Positions 36,622-46,159 of a DNA stretch of 64,000 nucleotides are shown here, piece after piece. The stretch is from the NCBI GenBank assembly GCA_021733665.1, contig JAHREI010000002.1, positions 620,001-684,000 of the forward strand, in the 5' to 3' direction. A model generated the notes under the pieces. It saw only the letters and a list, made by a program, of their open reading frames with translations, had not been told where the DNA came from and did no database searches. The first letter of the stretch is position 1. Each line of letters begins with the position of its first letter. The position numbers were made by a program, and so were the translations under genes. The DNA is from Bacillus subtilis. GTDB taxonomy: Bacteria; Pseudomonadota; Alphaproteobacteria; Rhizobiales; Rhizobiaceae.

Positions 36622-36842
36622 TGTTCACCTTTGGGTTCTGCCCGATTTTAAGCCGTAATAATACAGCCTTTAACATCTTAAATAAGCAGTGGTTTCAATC
36701 TGCACAACCACCTGACAGGTATCAGTAAAGCTTAAACCTGCAGACATAGGATAGCAGTCACCATTGCAACTGCCCTGCTTTTAAACAGATGATCATGGAC
36801 TGTCCAGATATCCGTATAAATTGAAGTGTCACAGATACAAAA

Positions 36843-36873
36843 TGCCCCGCATCACACTATGCAATACGGGGCA
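36843..36873 (-). terminator. Terminator of recA
   Basis: On the minus strand TGCCCCG pairs with CGGGGCA over a 17-nt loop and is followed by TTTTG, about 35 bases after the recA stop. Confidence 0.65.
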
Positions 36874-36905
36874 CTGAACCTTATCAGCAAACTGCGAACT
36901 TCAGC

Positions 36906-37982
36906 TTATGCCTCAGCAGCATCATCTTCTGCACCACCATTGTCGAGCATCTGCTCAGCAATGAGACCGGCATTCTGGCGCAAGGTCAGTTCAATCTCAT
37001 TTGCAACTTCCGGATTTTCCTTCAGGAAGTTCTTCGCATTATCACGACCCTGACCAAGGCGCTGTGAATTATACGAGAACCATGAACCGGATTTCTCTAC
37101 AATACCGGCCTTAACGCCAAGATCGACAAGCTCACCGGTCTTGGATACGCCCTGACCGTACATAATGTCGAACTCAACCTGCTTGAACGGAGGAGCCAGC
37201 TTGTTCTTAACAACCTTCACACGGGTCTGGTTACCAACAACTTCATCGCGCTCTTTGATCGAACCGATGCGGCGAATATCCAGACGAACGGAAGCGTAGA
37301 ATTTCAGCGCATTACCACCGGTGGTGGTTTCAGGCGAACCGAACATCACACCGATTTTCATACGGATCTGATTGATGAAAATAACCATCGTATTCGATTT
37401 GGAAATAGACGCTGTCAGCTTACGCAGTGCCTGGCTCATCAGACGCGCCTGAAGGCCTGGCAGAGAATCGCCCATTTCACCTTCAATTTCCGCACGTGGT
37501 GTCAGAGCCGCAACGGAGTCGACAACCAGCACATCAATCGCACCGGAGCGCACCAGTGTGTCCGTAATTTCCAGCGCCTGCTCGCCGGTATCCGGCTGCG
37601 AAATCAGCAGGTTTTCCAGATCAACACCGAGCTTACGGGCATAGACCGGATCAAGCGCGTGTTCCGCATCCACGAATGCGCAAATACCGCCCTTTTTCTG
37701 CGCCTCTGCAATTGTATGCAGCGCCATTGTTGTTTTACCCGAGCTTTCAGGCCCGTAGATTTCAACAATACGTCCTTTTGGCAAACCGCCAACACCAAGT
37801 GCAATATCCAGAGACAGTGAACCGGTCGGAACAGTTTCAATTTCCACTACCTTATCATTCTGGCCAAGGCGCATAATCGAGCCCTTACCGAATGAGCGCT
37901 CAATCTGTGACAGTGCCGCGTCCAGAGCCTTTGATTTGTCCACTGATTTATCCTCAACAAGTCGTAATGAATTCTGAGACAT
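36906..37982 (-). CDS. recA: RecA recombinase
   Basis: A 358-residue protein with Walker [30 protein letters not shown] in the core, the L1/L2 region [13 protein letters not shown], and an acidic C-terminus (GAEDDAAEA). It carries out strand exchange and stimulates self-cleavage of LexA-type repressors, including probably the prophage repressor in this window. Length and motifs are normal for alphaproteobacteria. Confidence 0.98.
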   Translation of the reverse strand: MSQNSLRLVEDKSVDKSKALDAALSQIERSFGKGSIMRLGQNDKVVEIETVPTGSLSLDIALGVGGLPKGRIVEIYGPESSGKTTMALHTIAEAQKKGGICAFVDAEHALDPVYARKLGVDLENLLISQPDTGEQALEITDTLVRSGAIDVLVVDSVAALTPRAEIEGEMGDSLPGLQARLMSQALRKLTASISKSNTMVIFINQIRMKIGVMFGSPETTTGGNALKFYASVRLDIRRIGSIKERDEVVGNQTRVKVVKNKLAPPFKQVEFDIMYGQGVSKTGELVDLGVKAGIVEKSGSWFSYNSQRLGQGRDNAKNFLKENPEVANEIELTLRQNAGLIAEQMLDNGGAEDDAAEA

Positions 37983-38029
37983 TTTAACTATCCCTTTGCG
38001 TCACTTGAAGTCCGCAGATTGAAACTTTA

Positions 38030-38058
38030 TGTATAATATGTATCCTATTTGTTCTCAA
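38030..38058 (-). promoter_or_regulatory. recA promoter with a degenerate SOS box
   Basis: On the minus strand TTGAGA (38058-38053) and TATACA (38035-38030) have a 17-base spacer. Inside the spacer, GAAC-N7-ATAC (38054-38040) matches one half of the alphaproteobacterial LexA box GAAC-N7-GAAC perfectly and the other half at two of four positions. Confidence 0.5.
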
Positions 38059-38252
38059 TTCGCAATAGGGTTAATATATTGATATTGCTATGAAATTATA
38101 TTTTGTTCTTCTGTTGTTCTAAATTATAAATAATGCAAAACTAAAAAAGACATTTCAAATTAAAACAAGACGGGAACGAATTCAGTGAAAAGCCGATTCG
38201 AGAAAACCGGCGTCCCGTAGCGCGAATACAAATGAAGGCATCACAATAAAAA

Positions 38253-38278
38253 ACCGCTCCGGCAGAGCCGAAGCGGTC
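38253..38278 (-). terminator. Terminator of the OmpA-like lipoprotein gene
   Basis: ACCGCTCCGGC and GCCGAAGCGGT form a hairpin with a short AGA loop. On the minus strand TTTTTTATTG follows. Confidence 0.8.
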
Positions 38279-38303
38279 ATTTTTCAAAGCAGTTTTAAAA
38301 CGC

Positions 38304-38966
38304 TTAGACGCCTTTAAGCGGAGAAATTTCGATTTCCACGCGACGGTTCTGCGCACGGCCATCCGGTGTCGCATTGGATGCAACCGGCTGGGTCGCACCG
38401 AAGCCCATGATAGCAAAGCGACGACCATCAATGCCCTGACCGCTCAGGTAATTACCAACCGAAGCTGCGCGGCGCTGAGACAGATTCTGGTTATGCGAAG
38501 CAGAACCGGTCGAATCTGTGTGACCTTTAATATCAACCAGTGTCTTATCGAACTTACGCAGAACGATCGCCACGGAGGTCAGGGTCGGGTAGAACTGCGG
38601 CATTACAACATCCTGATCGGTATTGAATGTAATGCTGGAAGGCATGTTCAGGATAATACGGTCGCCATTACGGGTAACCGATACGCCAGTGCCTTGCAGC
38701 TGCGAGCGCAGTTCGCTTTCCTGACGATCCATATAGTTACCGATTGCACCACCGCCGAGCGCACCAAGACCGGCGCCGATCAGCACGGCATTACGCTGTG
38801 CATTTTTTGAACCGCCAACCATCATACCGCCGAGCGCACCAACAGCAGCACCGATACCTGCACCACCGGCGGTGTTGGAGATTTTCTGCTCGCCTGTGTA
38901 AGGGTCAGTTGTACAACCGGCCAAAAATGTAGTGACGGTTGCGGCAATAGCAATCTTTTTCAACAT
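38304..38966 (-). CDS. OmpA-family lipoprotein (YiaD-like)
   Basis: A 220-residue outer-membrane lipoprotein. A lipobox LAGC puts the lipidated Cys at 18. Residues 30-80 are glycine-zipper repeats (GGAGIGAAVGALGGMMVGG and GLGALGGGAIGNYMD). Residues about 105-215 form the OmpA-like peptidoglycan-binding domain, with DIKGHTDSTGS and NLSQRRAASVGNYL followed by AQNRRVEI. It probably anchors the outer membrane to peptidoglycan. Single gene. Confidence 0.93.
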   Translation of the reverse strand: MLKKIAIAATVTTFLAGCTTDPYTGEQKISNTAGGAGIGAAVGALGGMMVGGSKNAQRNAVLIGAGLGALGGGAIGNYMDRQESELRSQLQGTGVSVTRNGDRIILNMPSSITFNTDQDVVMPQFYPTLTSVAIVLRKFDKTLVDIKGHTDSTGSASHNQNLSQRRAASVGNYLSGQGIDGRRFAIMGFGATQPVASNATPDGRAQNRRVEIEISPLKGV

Positions 38967-39196
38967 GGTTCAAATTTCCTGATTCAAGATGTGCCGCAGG
39001 ATAACGGCAAATACGGCAGTATGTTGGTTAATTTTTGTTCCGAGGTCAAATTCATATCATTCGAAACGTGTCTTTATGGTGCTTGTACTACAGACAACCG
39101 GTAAATAAGCACATAATGGCTGGCATGATTTATGGTACAGAGAACAAGGTCACTAATTTTCAGAATATAATGATGCAGCTCTGAGAATCGCAATCC

Positions 39197-40198
39197 TTAG
39201 CGGATCGCCCTTCCCTCACCGTCAAAGCGATGAATTTTACCGCTGTCCGGCGTTGCATAAACCTGTGCGCCTGCCTCAATACGATACTGGCCGAAAATAC
39301 GAACTGTCAGCAGTCCTGCGGCCTCTGTATCGAGATAGACGTTTGTATCCGCACCGAGCTGCTCAACATGCACCACGGAACCTTTCCACTGGCCTGAATT
39401 TGTATCCAGCGTAATATGTTCCGGCCGGATGCCAATGCGCTTTGCCTGCCCGTCATTTAGCGCAGACGCATCAACAAAATTCATCTTCGGTGAACCGATA
39501 AAGCCCGCAACAAACTCATTGTCCGGTGCATTATAGAGATCCATCGGTGCACCGACCTGCTCAATGCGTCCCGCATTCAGCACAACAATCCGGTCAGCCA
39601 GCGTCATCGCCTCCACCTGATCATGGGTCACATAGATCATGGTTGCGGACAGCTGGCGATGCAGTTTGGCGATTTCCAAACGCGTATTTACACGCAATGC
39701 AGCATCAAGATTGGAAAGCGGCTCATCAAACAGGAATAGCTTTGGCTCACGCACCAGCGCACGACCGATAGCCACACGCTGACGCTGACCACCGGAAAGC
39801 TCAGCCGGACGGCGCTGCAAATAGCTCTCAAGCGAAAGCATGCCAGAGGCCTGCGTGACCCGCTCATTAATCTCGGCGGCAGGTTTACCGGCCTGTTTAA
39901 GGCCAAGTCCCATATTGGCTTCAACCGTCAAATGCGGATAGAGCGCATAGCTCTGAAACACCATCGCAATGCCGCGTTTGGCAGGCGGTGTCTGATTAAC
40001 CACCTGATCATCAATACGCACTTCACCGGAATTGGCATCTTCCAACCCCGCAATAATACGCAAAAGTGTGGATTTACCGCAGCCGGACGGCCCGACGAAA
40101 ACGACCAGCTCACCGTCACGCACATCCAGATCGATACCTTTGATAATATCGACCTGACCATATGATTTACGGATATTATTGAGTTTCAGAGTTCCCAA
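39197..40198 (-). CDS. Carbohydrate ABC transporter ATP-binding protein (MalK/UgpC type)
   Basis: A 333-residue ATPase. Walker A GPSGCGKST (36-44), signature LSGGQRQR (134-141), Walker B LFLFDEP (154-160), and a C-terminal TOBE/regulatory domain (about 235-333). It energises the importer encoded just upstream in the operon. The only sensible start is TTG at 40198 with ACGGGA upstream; no in-frame ATG precedes the conserved region. It is last in the operon, 60 bases after the dehydrogenase. Confidence 0.95.
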   Translation of the reverse strand: MGTLKLNNIRKSYGQVDIIKGIDLDVRDGELVVFVGPSGCGKSTLLRIIAGLEDANSGEVRIDDQVVNQTPPAKRGIAMVFQSYALYPHLTVEANMGLGLKQAGKPAAEINERVTQASGMLSLESYLQRRPAELSGGQRQRVAIGRALVREPKLFLFDEPLSNLDAALRVNTRLEIAKLHRQLSATMIYVTHDQVEAMTLADRIVVLNAGRIEQVGAPMDLYNAPDNEFVAGFIGSPKMNFVDASALNDGQAKRIGIRPEHITLDTNSGQWKGSVVHVEQLGADTNVYLDTEAAGLLTVRIFGQYRIEAGAQVYATPDSGKIHRFDGEGRAIR

Positions 40199-40258
40199 AG
40201 TCGTGTTCCCGTCAGAGTAATTTCAAAGCCAGTCATGCACATAAGCAGGCAGGCAATA

Positions 40259-41326
40259 TTATAGTTTCACAGCCAGACCTGTGCGCACACTTTCGTCCGC
40301 AGCAAGGCAAATACGCAGAGACTGCACGGCGTCATCCATATGGCGTGTCAGATCAATCTTCTCTGAAATCGCCTTCAGCATAAATGCCTGCTCGCGGTCA
40401 CACAGTTCCTGATGATCCGGCTCGCCCTGCATAGAGAGCAATTCATCCTGTTTCTTGAATTTGCCCTCGGCATCTGTTGCGGCCTGATGCACACGAATGA
40501 CAGATGTTTTGGTGTGGGTGTTAATGTCAGCGGAGCTTGCGCCCTCTTCCATCACAATCGAAACACAGCCCTTCGGCGAGATTACATCTTTCACGAAGAA
40601 AGCCGTTTCCGACATCATTGGACCCCAGCCGGCTTCGTACCAGCCCACCGAGCCGTCCGCGAACAACACTTGCAGATGACCGTAATTATACATGCCTTCC
40701 GCAACTTCATCGCTCAGACGCACGCCCATGCCGCGCACTTCTACAGCCTTGGCATCGGTGATCTGGCACATCACATCCAGATAATGCACGCCGCAATCGA
40801 CAATCGGCGATGTGGTTTTCATCAGCTGCTTATGTGTCTGCCAATGGGCGCCACTGGACTGCTGGTTCAAATTCATACGGAAAACATAAGGCCCGCCAAG
40901 ATTGCGTACTTCCTCAATCAGGCGTACCCACGACGGATGATGGCGCAAAATATAGCCGATCACGAGCTGACGACCTGTCTCTTTGGCTTTTGCAACTACA
41001 CGTTCCGCATCGGCCACGGTTGTCGCCAATGGCTTTTCAACGAAGACATCGCTGCCTGCTTCCATCGCCATGATTGCATAATCGGCATGGCTGTCCGAAT
41101 AGGTCGCCACACAGACCAGATCAGGCTTCAACTGCTGCAGTGCCTCTTCATAAGACGTCATCAGCGGATAGGAGCGCAGTTCTTCTGGCAGATTGACCTT
41201 TGAGCGATTAACCAGACCGACAATCTCGAAGCCCGGATTTTTATGATAAGCGAGCGCATGGCTCAGCCCCATATTGCCCAGACCTGCAACCATCACACGC
41301 AGTTTTTTTGCCCCATTATTACTCAT
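40259..41326 (-). CDS. Gfo/Idh/MocA-family oxidoreductase
   Basis: A 355-residue NAD(P)-dependent dehydrogenase. The Rossmann start VMVAGLGNMGLSHALAYH and the lysine in DVFVEKPLATTVADAERV (the family's EKP motif) are clear. A sugar or sugar-derivative substrate is likely, given the ABC operon around it. Its ATG overlaps the stop of the upstream permease gene (ATGA), so they are coupled. Confidence 0.93.
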   Translation of the reverse strand: MSNNGAKKLRVMVAGLGNMGLSHALAYHKNPGFEIVGLVNRSKVNLPEELRSYPLMTSYEEALQQLKPDLVCVATYSDSHADYAIMAMEAGSDVFVEKPLATTVADAERVVAKAKETGRQLVIGYILRHHPSWVRLIEEVRNLGGPYVFRMNLNQQSSGAHWQTHKQLMKTTSPIVDCGVHYLDVMCQITDAKAVEVRGMGVRLSDEVAEGMYNYGHLQVLFADGSVGWYEAGWGPMMSETAFFVKDVISPKGCVSIVMEEGASSADINTHTKTSVIRVHQAATDAEGKFKKQDELLSMQGEPDHQELCDREQAFMLKAISEKIDLTRHMDDAVQSLRICLAADESVRTGLAVKL

Positions 41327-42162
41327 TTGACTGCTCCTGCGGTAATGCCGCGAATTAACTGACGGGAGAATATGAAATAGAGGATCAGCACCGGCAGGAT
41401 TGCCAGTGACAGCGCGGCCAGAACCGCATTCCAGTTGGTTACATATTGCCCGATAAACATCTGTGCGCCGAGTGTTACGGTTTTGGTTTCCTCAGATGGC
41501 GCAAGGATCAGCGGGAACCAGAGATCATTCCAGATCGGGATCATCGTAAACACCGCAACTGTTGCCATAGCCGGACGCACCAGCGGCAGAACAAGGCTGA
41601 AGAAAATACGATATTCGCTCAGACCATCCATACGGCCGGCATCTTTGAGATCTTTCGACACCTGCCCCATAAATTCAGACAGGATGAAAATCGCCAGTGG
41701 CAGCCCCTGTGCCGTATAAACAAGGATCAGTGAGGTCAGCGTATTCACCAGACCGCTGGCAACCATCAGTTCCAGAATGGAAACCGTGCCAAGGCGGATC
41801 GGGATCATAATCCCCAGCGCCAAATACAACCCCATCAGCGTATTACCGCGGAAGCGATATTCGGACAGCGCGAAAGCGGCCATTGCTCCGAAAATCAGCA
41901 CCAGCGCAATCGCAACCACGGTGACGATCATACTGTTCTGGAAGTAGAGGAAAAAATTGCCCTGTGTCATAACCGTCTGATAACCAATCAGACTGAATGT
42001 TTCCGAATTTGGCAGCGACAAAGGCGAACGGAAAATTGCCGCCTTGGTCTTGAAGGAATTGATGATGATGATCACCACCGGAAACAGAGCGATCAGCGTA
42101 TAGAGAATAAGGATCGCATGGGCGGCAATACTGCGTACCGGAGACTGGGTTGCGCGGCTCAT
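41323..42162 (-). CDS. Carbohydrate ABC transporter permease (MalG type)
   Basis: A 279-residue inner-membrane permease with six membrane spans. The cytoplasmic EAA-type coupling loop reads DLKDAGRMDGLSEYRIFFSL, then LPLVRPAMA. The frame is open further upstream into the neighbouring gene, but the ATG at 42162 (MSRATQSPVRS) with GAGG eight bases before it is the better start. It works with the permease encoded upstream. Confidence 0.93.
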   Translation of the reverse strand: MSRATQSPVRSIAAHAILILYTLIALFPVVIIIINSFKTKAAIFRSPLSLPNSETFSLIGYQTVMTQGNFFLYFQNSMIVTVVAIALVLIFGAMAAFALSEYRFRGNTLMGLYLALGIMIPIRLGTVSILELMVASGLVNTLTSLILVYTAQGLPLAIFILSEFMGQVSKDLKDAGRMDGLSEYRIFFSLVLPLVRPAMATVAVFTMIPIWNDLWFPLILAPSEETKTVTLGAQMFIGQYVTNWNAVLAALSLAILPVLILYFIFSRQLIRGITAGAVK

Positions 42163-42172
42163 ATCATTATCC

Positions 42173-43102
42173 TCAGAACTGGTAGCGACGCAAACGCCGC
42201 TGAATGCCGAACAAATAGACACAGACGCCGATCAGAATGATGAAGAACATCAGCGAGGCGATCGTCGCACCCATATTCTTGTCACCAACCTGAAGCTGGA
42301 AGCCGAAGAAGGTGCGGAACATAAATGTGCCGAGAATATCGGTGGAGTAATTCGGCCCTGCCAGTGCGCCCTGCGCCGAATAAATCAGATCGAACGCGTT
42401 GAAATTGCCGACAAAGGTCAGAATGGAGATAATCCCGATGGATGGCAGGATCAGCGGTAGCTTGATCTTCCAGAACTGCGATGCGCCGGTAATCCCGTCG
42501 CATTCCGCAGCTTCAATAATCTCGTCAGGAATAGACAGCAGCGCCGCATAGATCAGCATCATCGGAATACCGATAAACTGCCAGACCGAGATCAGGCCAA
42601 GTGCTGTCAGAGCATATTCTTTCTGGCCGAGCCATGGTGCGAACAGGCTTTTCAGCCCCACCAGATCCAGCATATTCGGTGCCACGCCCCAAAGCGGTGA
42701 CAGGATCAGCTTCCAGACAAAGCCCACGATCACAAAGGACAGAATGGTCGGAATAAAAATCGCCGAGCGGTAGAAAGCAGCAAAACGTAATTTCGGATGG
42801 CTAAGCAGCGCGGCAAGCAAAATACCGATCGGGTTCTGCACCACCATGTGGATAACAAAGAACCACATATTATTGCCCAGCGCGTTCCAGAAGCTCGCAG
42901 ACCAGCGCTCATCACCGAGCAATGTGCGGAAATTATCCAGCCCGACAAAAAAGCTCTGCTGATTTTCCACGCGGAACAGCGACAACTGCATCGTTCCGAA
43001 AAGCGGCAGGATCATAATAGCCGTATAGACCAGCACCGCTGGTGCCAGAAAAACCGCTATATGCCAGCGGAAGGGCGGTTTGCTTGTCGAATTTCGCGCC
43101 AT
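42173..43102 (-). CDS. Carbohydrate ABC transporter permease (MalF type)
   Basis: A 309-residue permease with six membrane spans. The EAA-like loop is EIIEAAECDGITGASQFWKI followed by KLPLILPSIG. It starts MARNSTSKPPFRWHIAVFLA. It follows the binding-protein gene by 160 bases containing a hairpin that may attenuate transcription, and precedes the second permease by 10 bases. Confidence 0.93.
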   Translation of the reverse strand: MARNSTSKPPFRWHIAVFLAPAVLVYTAIMILPLFGTMQLSLFRVENQQSFFVGLDNFRTLLGDERWSASFWNALGNNMWFFVIHMVVQNPIGILLAALLSHPKLRFAAFYRSAIFIPTILSFVIVGFVWKLILSPLWGVAPNMLDLVGLKSLFAPWLGQKEYALTALGLISVWQFIGIPMMLIYAALLSIPDEIIEAAECDGITGASQFWKIKLPLILPSIGIISILTFVGNFNAFDLIYSAQGALAGPNYSTDILGTFMFRTFFGFQLQVGDKNMGATIASLMFFIILIGVCVYLFGIQRRLRRYQF

Positions 43103-43183
43103 ACCGGTCTAACGCTTTCAAAACGGGCACTTCCGGCAAAGCAACAATATTTGCACCGGAATATGCATCAAAAACAATCGGAT

Positions 43184-43251
43184 AAAAAAGCCACCCGCCT
43201 GCCCCTCTCCGATCTGAAAAACAGACAGAAACGGGATTTCAGGCGAATGGC
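43184..43251 (-). terminator. Intra-operon attenuator after the binding-protein gene
   Basis: In the minus-strand RNA, GCCAUUCGCCUG (from 43251 down to 43240) pairs over 12 positions with CAGGCGGGUGGC (43201 to 43190), including two G-U pairs, followed by UUUUUU. It lies 12 bases after the binding-protein stop and before the permease genes, the usual place for a partial terminator that keeps binding protein in excess. Confidence 0.65.
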
Positions 43252-43262
43252 TTCAATTCATG

Positions 43263-44537
43263 TTACTTCGCAGGCTTGTACCAGCTGTCGAGGCCCTTCT
43301 GCAGCTTTTCGCCAGCCTGTTCAGGGGTCACTGTGCCATTGATAACATTGGCGGATTCAATCCAGGTTTCATTTTCCAGATTTGGTGTACCGCGTGAGAG
43401 GATCTGGTAAGTCGAACGAATAGTCGACTTACAATCCTTACGCCAGCCAACCATTTCCGCAGCCAGCGGATCTTCCAGCTTGATTTCATTGGAGGACAGG
43501 CTGAAGAAGCCCGGCAGAGCATTCGCATAAATGGTTGCGAATTCATCCGATGCCACCCAGTTCAGGAATTTGGCAGCGGCTTCCGGATTTTTGGTCTTGG
43601 CATTCATGCCGATACCCAGATCGTTGTGATCGGAGATATAGCAGGTGTCGCCGTCTTTACGCACCGGAGGCGGAAACGCACCCATTTTGAAATCAACCTG
43701 CGGGTTGAAGACGCTGATTTCCCATGAGCCGGTCGGATAGATTGCTGCACGGCCAAGGGTGAACAGGTTCTGGCTGTCCGGATAGGTCTGTGCTTCAAAG
43801 CCGTCGCCCAGATAATCTTTCCATTTTGCAAGAGTCTTATAAGGGTCAACCCAGTCCGCATCGGTCAGTTTCTGTGTACCGGCGATCAGAGCTTTACGGC
43901 CTTCCTCACCCTTCCAGTATGTCGGGCCGATATTCTGATAGCCCATTGTTGCGGCTTCCCAGAGATCCTTGGTGCCCATAGCCATCGGAATGTAATTGCC
44001 GTCAGCTTTGATCTTTTCCAGAGCCGCGAAGAATTCCTCTTCGGTCTTCGGAACGCTCACGCCTACTTTTTCAAAGGCATCTTTATTATAGATGAAGCCG
44101 TGAATAACCGAAGCAACCGGCACGCAGAATGCGGTTTTGCCATCATCGGTCTGCCATGCGGATTTTGCCACATCGCTGAAGTTCTTCATGCCTTCCAGAT
44201 CATTCAGAGAAGACAGCTGACCTTTGTCAAAGAGTGCCAACGACTTGTCGAACGGACGGCAGGTGATGATGTCACCGGCAGTACCGGCATCGAGTTTCGC
44301 GCCCAGCGCCGCATCATATTCAGTCGGCGTTGAAGGGTTGAAGGTCACTTTGATGCCCGGATTGGCTGCTTCAAAAGCCGGAATAAGCTTTTCCTGCCAG
44401 ATCGGCAGATCGTCATTACGCCAACTTTCGATGGTCAGTGTCACATCGGCAGCAGAAGCTGCAGAAACACCAGCCATAGCAGCAGCACCAAGCACACTTG
44501 ATGCCAGCAATGCGGAACTGAAATTCTTAAAATTCAT
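43263..44537 (-). CDS. Extracellular sugar-binding protein of the ABC transporter
   Basis: A 424-residue periplasmic protein. A signal peptide (MNFKNFSSALLASSVLGAAA, cut near SAASA-ADV) precedes a family-1 solute-binding fold: LTIESWRNDDLPIWQEKLIP, AANPGIKVTFNPSTPTEY and KTEEEFFAALEKIKADG. The aromatic residues around GTKDLWEAATMGYQNIG fit a sugar ligand. GGGGAGAG lies at the right distance from the ATG. Opposite lies a GlcNAc-type kinase gene, so an amino sugar is a reasonable guess for the substrate. Confidence 0.93.
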   Translation of the reverse strand: MNFKNFSSALLASSVLGAAAMAGVSAASAADVTLTIESWRNDDLPIWQEKLIPAFEAANPGIKVTFNPSTPTEYDAALGAKLDAGTAGDIITCRPFDKSLALFDKGQLSSLNDLEGMKNFSDVAKSAWQTDDGKTAFCVPVASVIHGFIYNKDAFEKVGVSVPKTEEEFFAALEKIKADGNYIPMAMGTKDLWEAATMGYQNIGPTYWKGEEGRKALIAGTQKLTDADWVDPYKTLAKWKDYLGDGFEAQTYPDSQNLFTLGRAAIYPTGSWEISVFNPQVDFKMGAFPPPVRKDGDTCYISDHNDLGIGMNAKTKNPEAAAKFLNWVASDEFATIYANALPGFFSLSSNEIKLEDPLAAEMVGWRKDCKSTIRSTYQILSRGTPNLENETWIESANVINGTVTPEQAGEKLQKGLDSWYKPAK

Positions 44538-44598
44538 TTTTCTCTCCCCGCGGCGCGCTCACATCCGGCGCGTCATGAAACGTGTTTGTTTCTGTTCT

Positions 44599-44705
44599 TA
44601 GAGCGGTTCCGGTTCATGCTGAAACATTGAAACCGCTCTATTTTTGTTTTGAACCACGCATCTTGTTCCGAAAACCGCTTCACACTTTTCGGGATGCGCT
44701 TTAGA
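44599..44705 (-). repeat. Dispersed Rhizobiales-type intergenic repeat
   Basis: TAGAGCGGTT (44599-44608) pairs with AACCGCTCTA (44631-44640). On the minus strand the unit contains GAAAAGTGTGAAGCGGTTTT, the same core as the copies at about 50481 and 60642. The outer part GCATC...GATGC forms a second hairpin. Confidence 0.65.
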
Positions 44706-45280
44706 ACTCCGGTTTTCCGGATCATCATTCTGGTCTGCACCATTGCCATTACCGGCACCGGTTTTCACACTCTTTTGCCTATTCAGACATAAGGACAGGA
44801 AATCATGTCCGGCAGCCTGTGAACAGAACCACTTATTGCGGTAAGAATAATCCCCGAAGTTCCCTCACGGCCGGACTGGTTCTATATTGGATAATAAACC
44901 AACCGGTCTCAGTTCCCCCTTAAGACCTCTTCTCCCGTCTGTTCTCCGATAGAGTAATGCGTAAATATCGTTTGCTGTCCAGCAAAAGCAAAGATTTTAT
45001 CACCATTACTTGCATTCACGTGCAGTCGTCTTATTCAAACAGCAATATTGGTTCTATTTTTTTCGACCATATGGATCATCATAAAAGACCATTCTTGAAT
45101 ACCAATTCCCTGACTGGCATCGGACAGGCATAATGCGACTCGCAAAATCACCCCGATGGTTGTTCGTCATGCCACGCGCGAAATTAAAACGATTTAAATA
45201 AGATTATACTTTGAATTGGCAATTTGTGTTACCTGCAATAAAAACGGCACCAGAAACGGACAAAGAATCGGGAGCATGAT
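44706..45280. other. Divergent control region of the sugar operon and kinase genes
   Basis: No gene is supported. It should carry promoters for the ABC operon (leftward) and the kinase gene (rightward). A CCATATGG palindrome in GACCATATGGATC (about 45065-45077) and a nearby GACCATTC may be regulator sites. No local regulator gene is present. Confidence 0.4.
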
Positions 45281-46159
45281 GTGGCGAATTATATTCTTGG
45301 CATAGATGGCGGCGGCACCGGCTGTCGTGCAGCGATTGCAGACACATCCGGTAAAGTTCTGGGGACAGGTCAGGCAGGCCCTGCCAATATCATGACCGAT
45401 ATGGATACATCTGTCGTCAATATTCTCGCTGCAACAGATGCTGCCCTTCTTGCTGCAGAACTACCGGTACATGCCTATAGCCGTATTACCGCCTGCCTTG
45501 GTCTGGCTGGCGCCAATGTCTCCGGTGTTGCCGCACAATTGCAACAAGCCCTGCCCTTTGCGCAAAGCAGCGTCGTGTCTGACGGCATCATCGCCTTGCA
45601 AGGTGCTATCGGTGATGCAGACGGCGTGGTGGTTATCCTCGGCACCGGCTCTGTCTATATCTCCCGCCGCAATAATGCTGTCACGATGAAAGGCGGCTGG
45701 GGCTTTAAAGTCAGCGATCTTGGTGGTGGCGCCCGCCTTGGCCAGAAACTGATTGAAGAATCCCTACTGGCCTATGACGGTATTTATCAGCGCAGCCCGC
45801 TCAGCAATGCTTTGCTTGCGCATTTCAACGATGAACCACATGCCATTGTGCGTTTTGCCCATGATGCCCGCCCGAATGATTTCGGGCAGTTTGCTCCGCT
45901 GGTCTTTGAATATGCCGCGATGAATGATCCGCTGGCTGACAAAATCCTCAAGCAATCGGTCGAGACAATTGAAGCGGCACTCGATGCTTCAATGCGTGAT
46001 GATCAACCGGTGCTGTCACTGATCGGTGGTCTCGGCGCACTTTATGGCCCGCGTCTTTCTGCCCGCTATCAGCCACGTCTGCGCGCGCCGCAAGCCGACG
46101 CCCTGACCGGAGCAGTGGCACTGGCCGCAAAACTCCACGCGCAAACGGCACAATCCTGA
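45281..46159 (+). CDS. N-acetylglucosamine kinase-like protein (BadF/BcrA ATPase family)
   Basis: A 292-residue ASKHA-fold kinase. Phosphate-1 motif GIDGGGTGCRAAIAD at the start, then ACLGLAGANVSG and the phosphate-2-like ILGTGSVYISR, and GGWGFKVSDLGGGARLGQKL in the middle, as in eukaryotic GlcNAc kinase and bacterial MurK. It would phosphorylate an amino sugar after uptake. The start is GTG with GGGAG upstream. Its stop overlaps the ATG of the next gene. Confidence 0.9.
   Translation: MANYILGIDGGGTGCRAAIADTSGKVLGTGQAGPANIMTDMDTSVVNILAATDAALLAAELPVHAYSRITACLGLAGANVSGVAAQLQQALPFAQSSVVSDGIIALQGAIGDADGVVVILGTGSVYISRRNNAVTMKGGWGFKVSDLGGGARLGQKLIEESLLAYDGIYQRSPLSNALLAHFNDEPHAIVRFAHDARPNDFGQFAPLVFEYAAMNDPLADKILKQSVETIEAALDASMRDDQPVLSLIGGLGALYGPRLSARYQPRLRAPQADALTGAVALAAKLHAQTAQS

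Noticed and set aside
40412-41203. 263-codon open frame antisense to the Gfo/Idh/MocA gene
   Set aside because: Shadow of a strongly conserved dehydrogenase; its sequence shows no family pattern.
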